Origin: Alcaligenaceae bacterium
Lineage (GTDB): Bacteria; Pseudomonadota; Gammaproteobacteria; Burkholderiales; Burkholderiaceae_B
Assembly: GCA_947378965.1 (NCBI GenBank)
Contig: CANCMG010000020.1
Location: 1 to 50,840 of the forward strand
Length of the DNA: 50,840 nt
Direction of reading: 5' to 3'
Shown here: piece after piece, positions 8,787-17,678 of the stretch
Numbering within the stretch: position 1 is the stretch's first letter
Layout of the letters: each line of letters begins with the position of its first letter
Notes under the pieces: generated by a model
Database searches by the model: none
The model's input: only the letters and a program-made list of their open reading frames with translations
Told to the model about the DNA's origin: nothing
Translations under genes and position numbers: made by a program

Positions 8787-9552
8787 AAGCCGCCCAGAGT
8801 TTTCGCTTAATTTCACGTTTTAAGCGCAGAGAGTACTTCACAAAAAAATCTTGAAGCCCTCGTGGGCGGCCTTTGAACTCTTGAAACAAGATATCAAGGT
8901 CTTTAAAGTAACGCTCTTCTAAACGCCCCGAACCAGAGATCGAGCCTTCGTGCAACCGAAACGCGGCAAGCTCTTTTTTGATCACGGCATGTTGTACGCC
9001 TGCCGTCAAAAATCTCAAAAAAAGTTCGTAATCCCAACAGGTTGTGTTTTTAACGTTAAAGCCTTTTGTTTGCTTAAACAAATTGGCCGAAAAAAATGTT
9101 GACTGTTGAAACATCACAGCCGCCACTTGCAACATCGCTTCTGCTGTTAACACCGTGGGATACACGCGGCTAAGCTTGCCTGTGCCCCGATCAATCAGGC
9201 CGTGCCCCGTGACAAAAACTGAATCAATCTTTTTTTGGCGTTCACAAAAATCAGCAACACATTTCAAGGCCTCGGGCATTAAATAGTCGTCTGAATTAAT
9301 GAAACCGTAGATGTCACCGGTGGCTTTTGCAAAGCCACGATTCAGACCGTCAGCGGGCCCGGCATCGGGTTCAAACACTTTAATAATTTGTTCGCCATAC
9401 GACGCAATCAGTTCGCGACTACCGTCTGTGCTGCCCGGGTCAACGATGATGTACTCAAGCTCGACACCTTTTTGACTGAGGATTGAATCAATACAAGTTT
9501 TTAGATATTGCTTTTGATTAAAAGAGATGGTGACAATCGAAAATTTCATCAC
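8785..9552 (-). CDS. Family 2 glycosyltransferase
   Basis: This is a compact 255-residue GT-A enzyme. It opens with FSIVTISFNQKQYLKTCIDS, has the nucleotide-binding acidic motif VDPGSTDGS (about 37-45), and NSDDY (86-90) as the DXD-type metal site. CWDYELFLRF in the acceptor half fits the family. It is most like short WcaE/WbbB-type GT2 enzymes that add one sugar to a lipid-linked oligosaccharide. The frame can start at GTG 9552 or ATG 9549; both overlap the TGA of the preceding gene (GTGATGA), so translational coupling is likely. It is the last gene of the minus-strand operon that begins near 24527 and ends inside the 47-bp repeat. Confidence 0.88.
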   Translation of the reverse strand: MMKFSIVTISFNQKQYLKTCIDSILSQKGVELEYIIVDPGSTDGSRELIASYGEQIIKVFEPDAGPADGLNRGFAKATGDIYGFINSDDYLMPEALKCVADFCERQKKIDSVFVTGHGLIDRGTGKLSRVYPTVLTAEAMLQVAAVMFQQSTFFSANLFKQTKGFNVKNTTCWDYELFLRFLTAGVQHAVIKKELAAFRLHEGSISGSGRLEERYFKDLDILFQEFKGRPRGLQDFFVKYSLRLKREIKRKLWAA

Positions 9553-10697
9553 AACCCTTTTGCCTTTGTCTTCCGCTCAACCTCTGTAATAAATTGCCAC
9601 GTACTGGCAGCGCACCGTGCCCACGAATACTGAACAGCTAATTCTTTAGCGCGCTGCGAAAGTCGTTGGCGCAATGACGGGTCAACGATAAGATGCTCGA
9701 CTGCAGCGGCAATAGACTGATCACTTTCAGGATCAAAGTATTCGCCGGCATCTTGCAAGGTTTCAGGCAAACTACTTTTGTGCGAACTGGCAATTGGCAC
9801 ACCAACCGCCATCGCCTCGAGCAACGAAATCCCAAAGGTTTCACAACCCGAGGCAAAGATAAACAAGTCACTTTGGGCAATACGCTCAGGGATCTGAGCG
9901 TGCGGCAAAAACTCTTCAACCGTGACAAACTCACCAAGAGGATCCGAAATTTTTATTTGCTGTGCCAACATTTTTTTTGCGCGTGCGCCCCCCCCGCCCA
10001 CCAAGGACAGTGTCACGTGATAGCCTCGCTCACGCAGCATTTTGATGGCTCGCACCACTACCCACTGATATTTGTATTCATAAATTGGTGACACATACAA
10101 ACAGCGAATCGGACGCTCAGCTGTCATCGGCCATTGTGCATGGTGAGGTGTCTTCAAAAATACTTGATTCACCCCATGAGGGATACAAATTGTGTTTGCA
10201 ATCGGACCGGTGTGCCTCTGCACGCAGGTGGCAGCATGTTGGGTCAAAAAGATGTTGCCGTCTGCTGCTTTAAATGCCCGCTTTTGAACTTCAAAAATAA
10301 AATGTTGCCGCAAGCGTTCTCGACTTAAGCCAAATAACGCGACCATGCCTTTTTCGTAGGGCAGCATATTCTGATTAAGCACCACCATTGGCTTAAAGCG
10401 GCACAAAGTACTTGCATCTGCAGCAAACAAAATATCGCATTGAGCAGACTGTATTTCTTTTGTGAGCTCGACAGCCTGCCAATACAGTTGGCGCGCCAAC
10501 GACTGATCGGCTGAGACAGGTTGATGCTTGACTAACCACGACCTGGCAGGCAGTACGTCAAGTAAGGCCTGATACGCCCAGACGTGCACCTGCTGAATAC
10601 CATACTGTTTAACCTCAGCTTCACTTAAGATGCCAAGCAAGTGCGCAATGCCACCACCAGATTTCACACGCGACGCATCGACGGCAACATTGATCAT
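9549..10697 (-). CDS. Family 4 glycosyltransferase
   Basis: The 382-residue protein has a GT-B fold. The C-terminal donor-binding domain shows CLYVSPIYEYKYQWVVVRAI and the retaining-GT4 acidic motif CETFGISLLEAMAVGVPIA (about 285-303). This is the EX7E signature with its first Glu in the CETFG position. The N-terminus, MINVAVDASRVKSGGGIAHL, contains the glycine-rich donor loop. It probably transfers a sugar from a nucleotide sugar during repeat-unit assembly at the cytoplasmic membrane face. Its ATG overlaps the stop of the gene upstream by 4 bp (ATGA), as does its own stop with the next gene. Confidence 0.88.
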   Translation of the reverse strand: MINVAVDASRVKSGGGIAHLLGILSEAEVKQYGIQQVHVWAYQALLDVLPARSWLVKHQPVSADQSLARQLYWQAVELTKEIQSAQCDILFAADASTLCRFKPMVVLNQNMLPYEKGMVALFGLSRERLRQHFIFEVQKRAFKAADGNIFLTQHAATCVQRHTGPIANTICIPHGVNQVFLKTPHHAQWPMTAERPIRCLYVSPIYEYKYQWVVVRAIKMLRERGYHVTLSLVGGGGARAKKMLAQQIKISDPLGEFVTVEEFLPHAQIPERIAQSDLFIFASGCETFGISLLEAMAVGVPIASSHKSSLPETLQDAGEYFDPESDQSIAAAVEHLIVDPSLRQRLSQRAKELAVQYSWARCAASTWQFITEVERKTKAKGL

Positions 10698-11767
10698 TGG
10701 CGCGACACTTTCAGCTCAAGTGCAGACAACAAGCTGTTGGCTGCGATCTCTGGTGTTAAGACACTTGCCAAAGCACGGCTTTTTTTACCCATTGAAAGCA
10801 AGGTCGCTTTATCACGCGTAGCAAGCAGATGCATTTTTTCAGCCAAGTCGTTGGGGCAATTACGATGCGCAGTATAGCCATTTAAATTTTCAGCAAGAAA
10901 CTGCGCCTTAGCGCCAACGTTTTCAGAAAGTATGAGCGGCAAGCCTGCTGCCGCAAACTCGTGTACGACCACACCCCAGGGCTCAAAACGGCTAGGCAAG
11001 ATAAAAGCACCAGCCTGTCGTGCCCGTTGCACCAACATACTTTGCGACATGAACTCTTCAACTTCTATCGTTAAATCACTTGTTAACATGTCCCGTAAGG
11101 GACCATTGCCAATACAGCTCAGAGTCCATTTGCCGGCATATTTATTTTTATAGATTTTGTAGGCCTGCAGCAAAATATCCAAGCCTTTCATCTCAGCAAA
11201 GCGGCCCACATATAAAAACCGCTGTGGGTAAGCTTCGACTTTCTCGACTTCAAGGGCTTGCGCGGCCTGACTAAAGAGTTCGTAATGACCACTTAACAGA
11301 TTAGGAATAATCTCGTTCTGTTGAAAACCGATATGACCTGCGTAAGCCGCTTGAAGTGGCCCGGGCACAAGCGCATAAGAAAAGTAGCGACGTTTATATT
11401 GGTAGCGTATCAGCAAAGACCCCACCCGCTGGCGCAGGGAGCCAGTCCACTGACTGTCAAACCCGACCACGATGGGGACGCCGCACTTTTTTTGCTGCCC
11501 ACAGACGTGTAAATACGCCTGATCCATCCAACCAGATACATAAATCAAATCAGGTTTGATTTCGATCGCCAAGTCGTTCAACTGAGTGGTCGAAAACTTC
11601 GACCGCGCATAATAGCGAACGCCTTCGATCGGTTCAGGCACAAAAGGAGTGAGCTTATTTTGATCCCAGTGCACCACGTGTACCTCAGCCTGATGTTCAT
11701 GCACCAAGCTGGCAAAAATCGACAGGTTATAGCCCATCACTTCAGAGTACAAATACATTATTTTCAT
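10694..11767 (-). CDS. Family 4 glycosyltransferase
   Basis: The protein is 357 residues and GT-B. The Rossmann-like donor domain begins at FLYVGRFAEMKGLDILLQAY, and RFEPWGVVVHEFAAAGLPLI supplies the EX7E-type catalytic/donor motif, with Glu in RFEPWG and Glu in VHEFAA. The N-terminal acceptor domain is a little short and starts MKIMYLYSEVMGYNLSIF. Related enzymes act on lipid-linked O-antigen or capsule intermediates. The start codon follows the TAA of the upstream gene with no gap. The donor sugar cannot be read from the sequence. Confidence 0.86.
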   Translation of the reverse strand: MKIMYLYSEVMGYNLSIFASLVHEHQAEVHVVHWDQNKLTPFVPEPIEGVRYYARSKFSTTQLNDLAIEIKPDLIYVSGWMDQAYLHVCGQQKKCGVPIVVGFDSQWTGSLRQRVGSLLIRYQYKRRYFSYALVPGPLQAAYAGHIGFQQNEIIPNLLSGHYELFSQAAQALEVEKVEAYPQRFLYVGRFAEMKGLDILLQAYKIYKNKYAGKWTLSCIGNGPLRDMLTSDLTIEVEEFMSQSMLVQRARQAGAFILPSRFEPWGVVVHEFAAAGLPLILSENVGAKAQFLAENLNGYTAHRNCPNDLAEKMHLLATRDKATLLSMGKKSRALASVLTPEIAANSLLSALELKVSRQ

Positions 11768-13015
11768 TTAGCGTGTCACCCAGCCTCTACCATTTGGAGC
11801 GTCACGCACGGGTGAAGGACAAAGTGCACGGTAGACCTCTACAGTTTTTTTTGCACACTGGGCCCACGTGAAGTCAGCAACCCGTTGCCTGCCCAGGTCA
11901 ATCAATTCAGCTCTTCTATCTGCGTCAAACACTACCTTTTCAATCGCGCTCGAAAGCTGATCGAGATCAGTCGGGTCAAAGTACTCTGCGGCTGAGCCTA
12001 TGACTTCAGGCATTGAGCTTGTATTGCTGCTCACCACGGGGCAGGATTGTGCCATGGCTTCTAGGGGCGGTAGCCCAAACCCTTCATACAGTGAGGGATA
12101 CACAAATGCCGTTGCGTGACGATACGCGCGGCTTAGGCTGGCATCATCGCCCGAACGGTGCTGTACTTGGGTGCTACTGAAACCCAGCTCACGCATCAAC
12201 ACCTTCTCGGCATGGGTGAAAGCGCCGCCGCCGAAGGCAAGTACATCAAATTCTCGAAGCAACCGGTGCGACGACGCGACTGCACACAAAAATCCATTGA
12301 AATTTTTATAGCCGTCGCGTAAGCCGACGTATAGCAAATAAGGACGAGAGTGATCACTATTCTGTTTCAACGAGGGCGATTCATTAAAAACTTCACAGCC
12401 TAAATGCACAACGGATATTTTGTCTGGGGCAACACCAAACAAACGTATCAAGTCAACACGCGTTGCTTCAGAAATACAAATTACATGATCGGCGCGTTGA
12501 ATCGCCTGATATTTAACGGAGTCTTTTAACGAAAATTTAACTGGGTCTTTTAACGAAAATTTAACAGGGTCTTGTAGCAAAAATTTAACCGGGTCTGGTA
12601 GCGAAAACTTAACTGAGCCTTGTAGCAAAACACTATTGCTCGCAGAAAGCTCAGGCAATTCGCTAATCATGTCGAAAACTGTTAGCACAGTAGGATGCTT
12701 GCCACGCAATGCCGGACGTGCCGAAAAATACGTTTCGTGCACAAGCTCAGGGCACCAACGTTGCATCGCCCTAGCCGCCACTTGCGCGTTTGCACGCACC
12801 ATTAAATTAGCCGTTTTCGGCAAATAGTTTTTTACGCTATAGCCATGCACCAGTGATTTAGGCAACGCTGCCAGATAGCTGTTGCGATACAACGGTGCAA
12901 ACACCCCTACCGTTTCGTTGCGCAGAGCGAGCTCAGCTGCCAGGCGACAAAAGTAGCGCGAGATCCCTCCGGTACGCTGTAAGCAAAAGGCTTGAGAGTC
13001 AAAGGCAATGCGCAT
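11768..13015 (-). CDS. Family 4 glycosyltransferase with an internal 8-residue repeat
   Basis: The 415-residue GT-B protein opens with MRIAFDSQAFCLQRTGGISR, the typical glycine-rich donor loop of mannosyltransferase-like GT4 enzymes. It carries YPSLYEGFGLPPLEAMAQSC, the EX7E motif, in the second domain. It should use a nucleotide sugar, possibly GDP-mannose or GDP-rhamnose, but this is not provable here. Between the acceptor-domain strand TVLTVFDMISELPEL (109-123) and RADHVICISEAT (174-185), family members normally have a short connecting segment. Here that segment contains five tandem 8-residue units (130-169, SLKDPVKF-like). The enzyme looks otherwise intact. It lies 8 bp after the HlpA-like gene and abuts the next GT4 gene. 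Confidence 0.87.
   Translation of the reverse strand: MRIAFDSQAFCLQRTGGISRYFCRLAAELALRNETVGVFAPLYRNSYLAALPKSLVHGYSVKNYLPKTANLMVRANAQVAARAMQRWCPELVHETYFSARPALRGKHPTVLTVFDMISELPELSASNSVLLQGSVKFSLPDPVKFLLQDPVKFSLKDPVKFSLKDSVKYQAIQRADHVICISEATRVDLIRLFGVAPDKISVVHLGCEVFNESPSLKQNSDHSRPYLLYVGLRDGYKNFNGFLCAVASSHRLLREFDVLAFGGGAFTHAEKVLMRELGFSSTQVQHRSGDDASLSRAYRHATAFVYPSLYEGFGLPPLEAMAQSCPVVSSNTSSMPEVIGSAAEYFDPTDLDQLSSAIEKVVFDADRRAELIDLGRQRVADFTWAQCAKKTVEVYRALCPSPVRDAPNGRGWVTR
12511..12630 (-). repeat. Five-unit 24-bp in-frame tandem repeat inside a GT4 gene
   Basis: Five contiguous 24-bp units occupy 12630 down to 12511 in reading direction. They encode LLQGSVKF, SLPDPVKF, LLQDPVKF, SLKDPVKF and SLKDSVKY. 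The period is a multiple of three, so gain or loss of a unit keeps the enzyme in frame. The last two units are the most alike and the first the most diverged, as expected from successive slippage events. The repeat sits in a connector of the acceptor domain and gives a Lys/Asp/Pro-rich extension of about 40 residues. Confidence 0.92.
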
Positions 13016-13023
13016 GCGATCGT

Positions 13024-13938
13024 CTAAGGTAAATACCGTTTCAAGCGACGGACTTGTCGTTTGATAAAAGTCGGTGCAATCTGTTCTTGCGAAATAAAAA
13101 GATCGCCCGCGGTATCGGCCAATACAAATACCGGATGTTTTAACGGAAACTCAAGCGGCTCGGTTGGCATATTGGCATGAATGCCAACGACATGCGTGTG
13201 CGTCGCCTCTGGGCCAAAGCCGATATTCGAAATCAAGTTCACCTTGGGCACGACTTGAAGCATGCCATGCACGAGAGCAGTGAATGTCCAAGAGCAATCC
13301 CAGGTATCAAGTTTGCCGTCATATACGAGTTGAAAAGACTGACGCCAATACTCTTGTTCACCTTCGCGCTCAAAAGCACGTTTTAGCCAGCCTTCTTGTT
13401 CAAACGCAGGCCACAACGCAATGTCGCGATCATACAATTGCCATGCACGGCGCCAGGTGGCCCATCCCCAGATATGGGTATATTTTGAAAAGTAATAACT
13501 CGCCTCGCCTCGTGTGTGACCAAATTGAAGATTACCGCCAGACACCATTCCTACACGATTGTGGTGCCGGTAGCGCTCAAGCATCTCTTCACAAAACTGA
13601 AAAAAACTAGCCTCGGGCAAACAATCATCTTCCAGAATGATCGCCTCTTCAACCTGTGTAAAGACCCAATCAATACCACTCGCGATGCGTTTTTTACAAC
13701 CCATGTTTTTGTCTGCGTAGTGCGTAAGCACTTCACAATCCCAATCAACCTGGTCAATGATTGCGCGCGTTTGTGCGCATAACTCGGCCTCGCCTGGACG
13801 ATCGTTTCGAGGCCCATCCGCCACGACCAAGAGTTTTGGCGGGCGTGCCTTCGCAATCTCAGCAAATACCCGCTGCGTCGTATGCGGACGATTAAATATC
13901 AAGAAAGCAACCGGTGTATTTAACTGCCAGTTTTTCAT
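13024..13938 (-). CDS. GT-A-type glycosyltransferase-like protein (HlpA-like), copy 1
   Basis: The protein is 304 residues. It has a nucleotide-sugar-transferase-like N-terminus (PVAFLIFNRPHTTQRVF), then VADGPRNDRP (39-48), the acidic DXD-like motif ILEDDCLP (101-108), and the family hallmark [13 protein letters not shown] (154-166). Near the C-terminus NLISNIGFGPEATHT is also conserved. I recognise the family usually annotated 'hemolytic protein HlpA-like' or family A glycosyltransferase. The name is historical; the motifs and context argue for a sugar transferase. Two paralogues are in this window, at 19628-20590 and 30251-31201. It sits 7 bp after the upstream gene within the operon. Confidence 0.78.
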   Translation of the reverse strand: MKNWQLNTPVAFLIFNRPHTTQRVFAEIAKARPPKLLVVADGPRNDRPGEAELCAQTRAIIDQVDWDCEVLTHYADKNMGCKKRIASGIDWVFTQVEEAIILEDDCLPEASFFQFCEEMLERYRHHNRVGMVSGGNLQFGHTRGEASYYFSKYTHIWGWATWRRAWQLYDRDIALWPAFEQEGWLKRAFEREGEQEYWRQSFQLVYDGKLDTWDCSWTFTALVHGMLQVVPKVNLISNIGFGPEATHTHVVGIHANMPTEPLEFPLKHPVFVLADTAGDLFISQEQIAPTFIKRQVRRLKRYLP

Positions 13939-13945
13939 GTGCTGA

Positions 13946-15190
13946 TTACCCTTTTGTGCTCAGGCAGTGGTCGATCAGATGAACCAGTTTGGCTTGCACG
14001 ACTGCTAAGCTAAAGTCATCACGATACAGGCGAAAGTTTTCTTGCAGATTCGGGATTTGTTCAAGGGCGGGCAACCCGTTCACGATATCTTGAGCCATGT
14101 CAGGGTTGACGCACAAGCCAATTTTATAGCGCTGTACCCGTTCACCCATGACGCCCTGAGTACTGACTAAAATTGGTTTTTCAAAATGAGCCGCTTTAGA
14201 CAGCATGTTGCTGCTTCGGTTGAAGTCTCGGTACACCGCAAAAATAACGCTACTGTGCGAGATAATTTCATTGAAAATACCCTCGTCTTCAAGATAGCCA
14301 TCGTGCACAAACAAATTCGCTAAGGGTTGCGTCGCTAGCCTTTGTAACGATTTTTCGTCGTCTTCAGTGAGGTTATTTCGATTGATTCGTCCCACTTGGA
14401 CAAAACACCATTGCTCACGATCACTCGCAGCAATGGCTTGATGCCAACGCGTCAAATTTTTTTGCTTACCGATTGAACCGCCCATAAAAACAATTTTCCT
14501 GCCTTGAGAAAAAGCTAAAATTTGTTGGAGCAAGGCGCTTGGCGTTTTAGGCAAACGGGTGTCTGTAATGTCGGGCAAATACTCAAAATATTTTTCGGTA
14601 AACTTTGCCTGATACGCATCACGCCAAGTCTCATCTAAAAAAAAAGTCCCACGATACCAAGACAGCCCGTAGTAGCCTTCTGAGCAACCACTCTGGGGTG
14701 TAATACAAACCCCCGCCAACGGGACGTCGGTTTTTAAACGAAAGTGCTGCCATTGTTCTGGCGCTGGGTCATACGCGTCCATATACATATTCAACACGAG
14801 ACCGATTTTTTTAGGATAGCGTACCAGTAAAGCATTCAGTTGCAGGCCTAAAATAAATGGCTCAAGGTGTGTCACACGACGCTTAGGCCGGCCTAACAAC
14901 CCATCCAGGCTTTTGGTCAAATAGTGAGCCAGGCGACGCGTCAACTTTTGAAGCAGGCCGACCGGCGCAGCACCTAATACGATCACCTCTTGACCAAAGG
15001 CCTCAGCTTTGGTCTGCTCACCGTCGCGAAGTTTTTTTCGGATTGCAACCGGATCACTCGTTAAAGCAATAATTTTAAAGCCCGCTTGAGCGAGCATCTT
15101 GATAAACAAAACATGCCACGAGTCAAGATGACCTTCATTTGAGATCGGGTTATGCAGCACGATATATTTTTCTGAGCGGCTCGGGCTCAT
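13946..15190 (-). CDS. Putative GT-B-like glycosyltransferase, unassigned family, copy B
   Basis: The product has 414 residues, no signal peptide and no membrane segments. It has alternating hydrophobic strands in a two-domain pattern like GT-B enzymes. The N-terminal part has HNPISNEGHLDSWH and LNMYMDAYDP. The second half starts with GRKIVFMGGSIGKQKNL, resembling the donor-domain opening strand of glycosyltransferases, and later has VYRDFNRSSNMLSKAAHFEKPI in the place where GT-B enzymes bind the donor. The canonical EX7E signature is absent. It is clearly paralogous to the product of 16446-17678, with the same motifs in the same order. Function as a glycosyltransferase is inferred from layout and operon context. 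Its ATG overlaps the upstream stop (ATGA). Confidence 0.62.
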   Translation of the reverse strand: MSPSRSEKYIVLHNPISNEGHLDSWHVLFIKMLAQAGFKIIALTSDPVAIRKKLRDGEQTKAEAFGQEVIVLGAAPVGLLQKLTRRLAHYLTKSLDGLLGRPKRRVTHLEPFILGLQLNALLVRYPKKIGLVLNMYMDAYDPAPEQWQHFRLKTDVPLAGVCITPQSGCSEGYYGLSWYRGTFFLDETWRDAYQAKFTEKYFEYLPDITDTRLPKTPSALLQQILAFSQGRKIVFMGGSIGKQKNLTRWHQAIAASDREQWCFVQVGRINRNNLTEDDEKSLQRLATQPLANLFVHDGYLEDEGIFNEIISHSSVIFAVYRDFNRSSNMLSKAAHFEKPILVSTQGVMGERVQRYKIGLCVNPDMAQDIVNGLPALEQIPNLQENFRLYRDDFSLAVVQAKLVHLIDHCLSTKG

Positions 15191-16449
15191 CGCGTGAGCA
15201 CCGCTTGATAGAGGGCCGCGTACTGAGTTGCGATCAGCCCGGGATGGTAACGCTCGGCTGCGGCCTTGCGAGCAGCCAAACCAAGCGCTGCAAGACGCCT
15301 TTGCTCAGACAACAACCAAGTCATGCCTTGGGCAAGATCCTCAGTATCAAAGGCGGGTGCCAACCAACCTGTTTTTTGATGTTCAACAATATCTGGCAAA
15401 CCGCCGATATTAAACGCAGCCACGGGGGTACCACACGCGTGAGCCTCAACCGCAGTATTCGGCAAATTATCTTGCCGCGACGGCACGACCATTAAGTCTG
15501 CTGCCGAATAAATCGTGGCCATCACAAGATCATCATGCACTGGGCCCAGCCAATGCACCTGACATGGCCAGGATTGTGCGGTGGCGTCTGCGGGACGATA
15601 TTGACCGAAGATCAATAGTTCAACCTTTTGCCCAAGGGTAGCAACCACCCGAGGCATTGCCGCGCGTAGCAGGTCTTCGCCTTTTAAGTGTGTCATTCCG
15701 CCAGCAGAGCCAAACAATACGTAGGTCTTATGCTGCGCGAGCCCTAAGACGTCTCGCGCCCACGCTTGCTCACGTGGCTTCCATACCTGATCTGTATCAA
15801 GCGGATTCGGAATCACGTGCACAGGCGTGTCACGAAACAATACGCTTTCATTGACGCACCGCGCCATCCAGCGGCTCGGTGTCACAACAGAAAAACGTTG
15901 GGCAGCCCAAGCCTCTCGCTTCGCCAGCCAAGTCTCTCGGTTGAGATCGGGGCCCGCTTCACCGTCAGGGCGATTATCAACAAGATAGCCTTGCCTAAAT
16001 CTTGAGTCGCGGTCGTCTGGCGCAACATGCTCGCCCCCACAAAAGGCCCACATGTCGTGCAACGTCCATACCAGAGGTTTTTTGAGGCGCCCAATATCAT
16101 TGACTGATAAGAACTTAGCGATCCAGTGCAGATTTAAAATGTCTGCGTCAGATTGATTGAGTTCGTCAACGATCCCGGCGCTCACCTGACCAAACGAGTG
16201 CAAAATCTGATTATCTGTACGCCACTTGCGCTGACGATGTTCACGCCAAAGTCGTTGTAACCTTGCCTTGATTTTTTGCTCAAAGGTCCGAGGTGCCTGC
16301 CCGGCAACTACTCGAATATTTGCAGTCTTGTGCTCAAGTACCCGCATCGTGCTGTGTACTTGAGTCTCGGCAAAAGACTGATGCAGGCGATAAGCCGCGC
16401 GCGAGGCCCCCCCGCTAAAGTCATCGGTCGATAGTTGCATGACTTTCAT
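15187..16449 (-). CDS. WcaC-like family 4 glycosyltransferase
   Basis: The protein has about 420 residues. It opens with KVMQLSTDDFSGGASRAAYR, a glycine-rich loop typical of WcaC-type enzymes of colanic acid loci. It also has LNLHWIAKFLSVNDI, WTLHDMWAFCGGEH and, in the C-terminal domain, NLPNTAVEAHACGTPVAAF with the donor-binding Glu. WcaC-like enzymes add a sugar to the growing lipid-linked repeat unit. I chose ATG at 16449 because it forms an ATGA overlap with the TGA of the preceding gene; the frame extends three codons further to a GTG at 16458. Its stop overlaps the start of the next gene in the same way. It lies between the two unassigned GT-B-like paralogues. Confidence 0.87.
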   Translation of the reverse strand: MKVMQLSTDDFSGGASRAAYRLHQSFAETQVHSTMRVLEHKTANIRVVAGQAPRTFEQKIKARLQRLWREHRQRKWRTDNQILHSFGQVSAGIVDELNQSDADILNLHWIAKFLSVNDIGRLKKPLVWTLHDMWAFCGGEHVAPDDRDSRFRQGYLVDNRPDGEAGPDLNRETWLAKREAWAAQRFSVVTPSRWMARCVNESVLFRDTPVHVIPNPLDTDQVWKPREQAWARDVLGLAQHKTYVLFGSAGGMTHLKGEDLLRAAMPRVVATLGQKVELLIFGQYRPADATAQSWPCQVHWLGPVHDDLVMATIYSAADLMVVPSRQDNLPNTAVEAHACGTPVAAFNIGGLPDIVEHQKTGWLAPAFDTEDLAQGMTWLLSEQRRLAALGLAARKAAAERYHPGLIATQYAALYQAVLTR

Positions 16450-17678
16450 GGCTGGCACGCATCAATCAATTGAAAGAAACTATTTTTAAAAGCGACCGTA
16501 CTAAAGTCTGAACGATAGGCTTGAAAGCACTCTAGGTTACTAGGTCGCTCAACTAAGGTCTGTAGTGCCTCGAGTGCTGCAAAGGCATCATCCTCAGGGA
16601 TCGCGATACCAATTTGATAGGCGCGCACGCGTTCACCCATCAGATGTTCTTGAGCGACAACGATTGGTTTATTGAAAGCCGCGGCTTTACCGAGCATATT
16701 GCTACTGATTTTAAAATCTCGATAAACAGCGTAAATGATGTCGGCAACGGCAATCGCACCATTGAAGTCGCGCTCATCGGGCAGATACCCGATATGGCGG
16801 TACAGGTTCTCGGGTGGCGCCAAATCGATTGCCTGACAAGCGTCACGATCTTCTTGAGTCAGATCATCGGTTAACACTTCGCCAATTTGTACAAAAAACC
16901 ATTTGCCTGCGTCTGCTTGTTGAATCAGCGCATACCAGCATGCAAGGTTTTTATTTTTGCCGATGGTGCCGCCCATAAAAACAATCTTGCGACCTTGCGC
17001 CCGAGTCAAAATGGCTTGTGCGATGTGACTCGTGTGGTTACCGATCAACACATCTGTCATATCTGGCAGATAGCCGATCGCGAGTTGAGGCAACTGCTCT
17101 TGATACGCTGCGACGAGCTTTTCATCCAATAAAGCCATCCCTCGCAGGTTTGGCGTTTTGTAATAGCCTTCTAACGGCAGGCTCTGGGGGATAAAGCGCA
17201 GCCCAGCCCAAGGAATGCCGCACAGCTGGCTAAAAGCCTGCCAACGCTTCTCGTCGGTTCGATAGAGATCCATGTACATATTAAACATGAAGTCGGGTCG
17301 CGTTGAAACGCCTTTTAACGCGGACTGGAGGCGTTGAGCGAACTCGCGAGGCTCGAGATAGTTATTTTCTGGATCGTGCTTTGACGCCTCGGGATTCGGC
17401 GCTTGTGAGAAGCGTGCCAACCCCGCGAGGCGGTGATAGATTCGCTGCCAAACCGCCGGTTTAACGTTCAACCAAGGTAGCAAGGATAGCCGGGAATGCT
17501 CAGTGGCCACCCCTAATAACCTCAGGCGCCTGAGTAACTCGGCGGGCTCAGGGGTCAACGCCAAAACGGTCTCGCCCCGCTCTAATAAAAACGACACAAC
17601 TAGCGCGTTCCAGGAGTCTAGATGCCCGTGGCCCGCGAGCGGGTTATAGATCAAAATCGTGCGGCCGCGAGCCGTCAT
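16446..17678 (-). CDS. Putative GT-B-like glycosyltransferase, unassigned family, copy A
   Basis: The product is about 410 residues, soluble, and paralogous to the product of 13946-15190. Shared motifs in order are YNPLAGHGHLDSWNAL, FNMYMDLYR, IPQSLPLEGYY, GYLPDMTD, GRKIVFMGGTIGKNKNL, YAVYRDFKISSNMLGKAA and HLMGERVRAYQIGI. These suggest a two-domain GT-B arrangement, but no standard family signature is visible. The open frame continues upstream to 17702, but ATG 17678 is the likely start because it makes an ATGA overlap with the asparagine-synthase stop. With its paralogue it brackets a WcaC-like glycosyltransferase, so the three may act in consecutive steps. Confidence 0.62.
   Translation of the reverse strand: MTARGRTILIYNPLAGHGHLDSWNALVVSFLLERGETVLALTPEPAELLRRLRLLGVATEHSRLSLLPWLNVKPAVWQRIYHRLAGLARFSQAPNPEASKHDPENNYLEPREFAQRLQSALKGVSTRPDFMFNMYMDLYRTDEKRWQAFSQLCGIPWAGLRFIPQSLPLEGYYKTPNLRGMALLDEKLVAAYQEQLPQLAIGYLPDMTDVLIGNHTSHIAQAILTRAQGRKIVFMGGTIGKNKNLACWYALIQQADAGKWFFVQIGEVLTDDLTQEDRDACQAIDLAPPENLYRHIGYLPDERDFNGAIAVADIIYAVYRDFKISSNMLGKAAAFNKPIVVAQEHLMGERVRAYQIGIAIPEDDAFAALEALQTLVERPSNLECFQAYRSDFSTVAFKNSFFQLIDACQP

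Noticed and set aside
12060-12075. RfaH ops-like element (GGCGGTAG)
   Set aside because: It lies inside a coding region on the strand opposite to transcription and lacks the full consensus and leader position.
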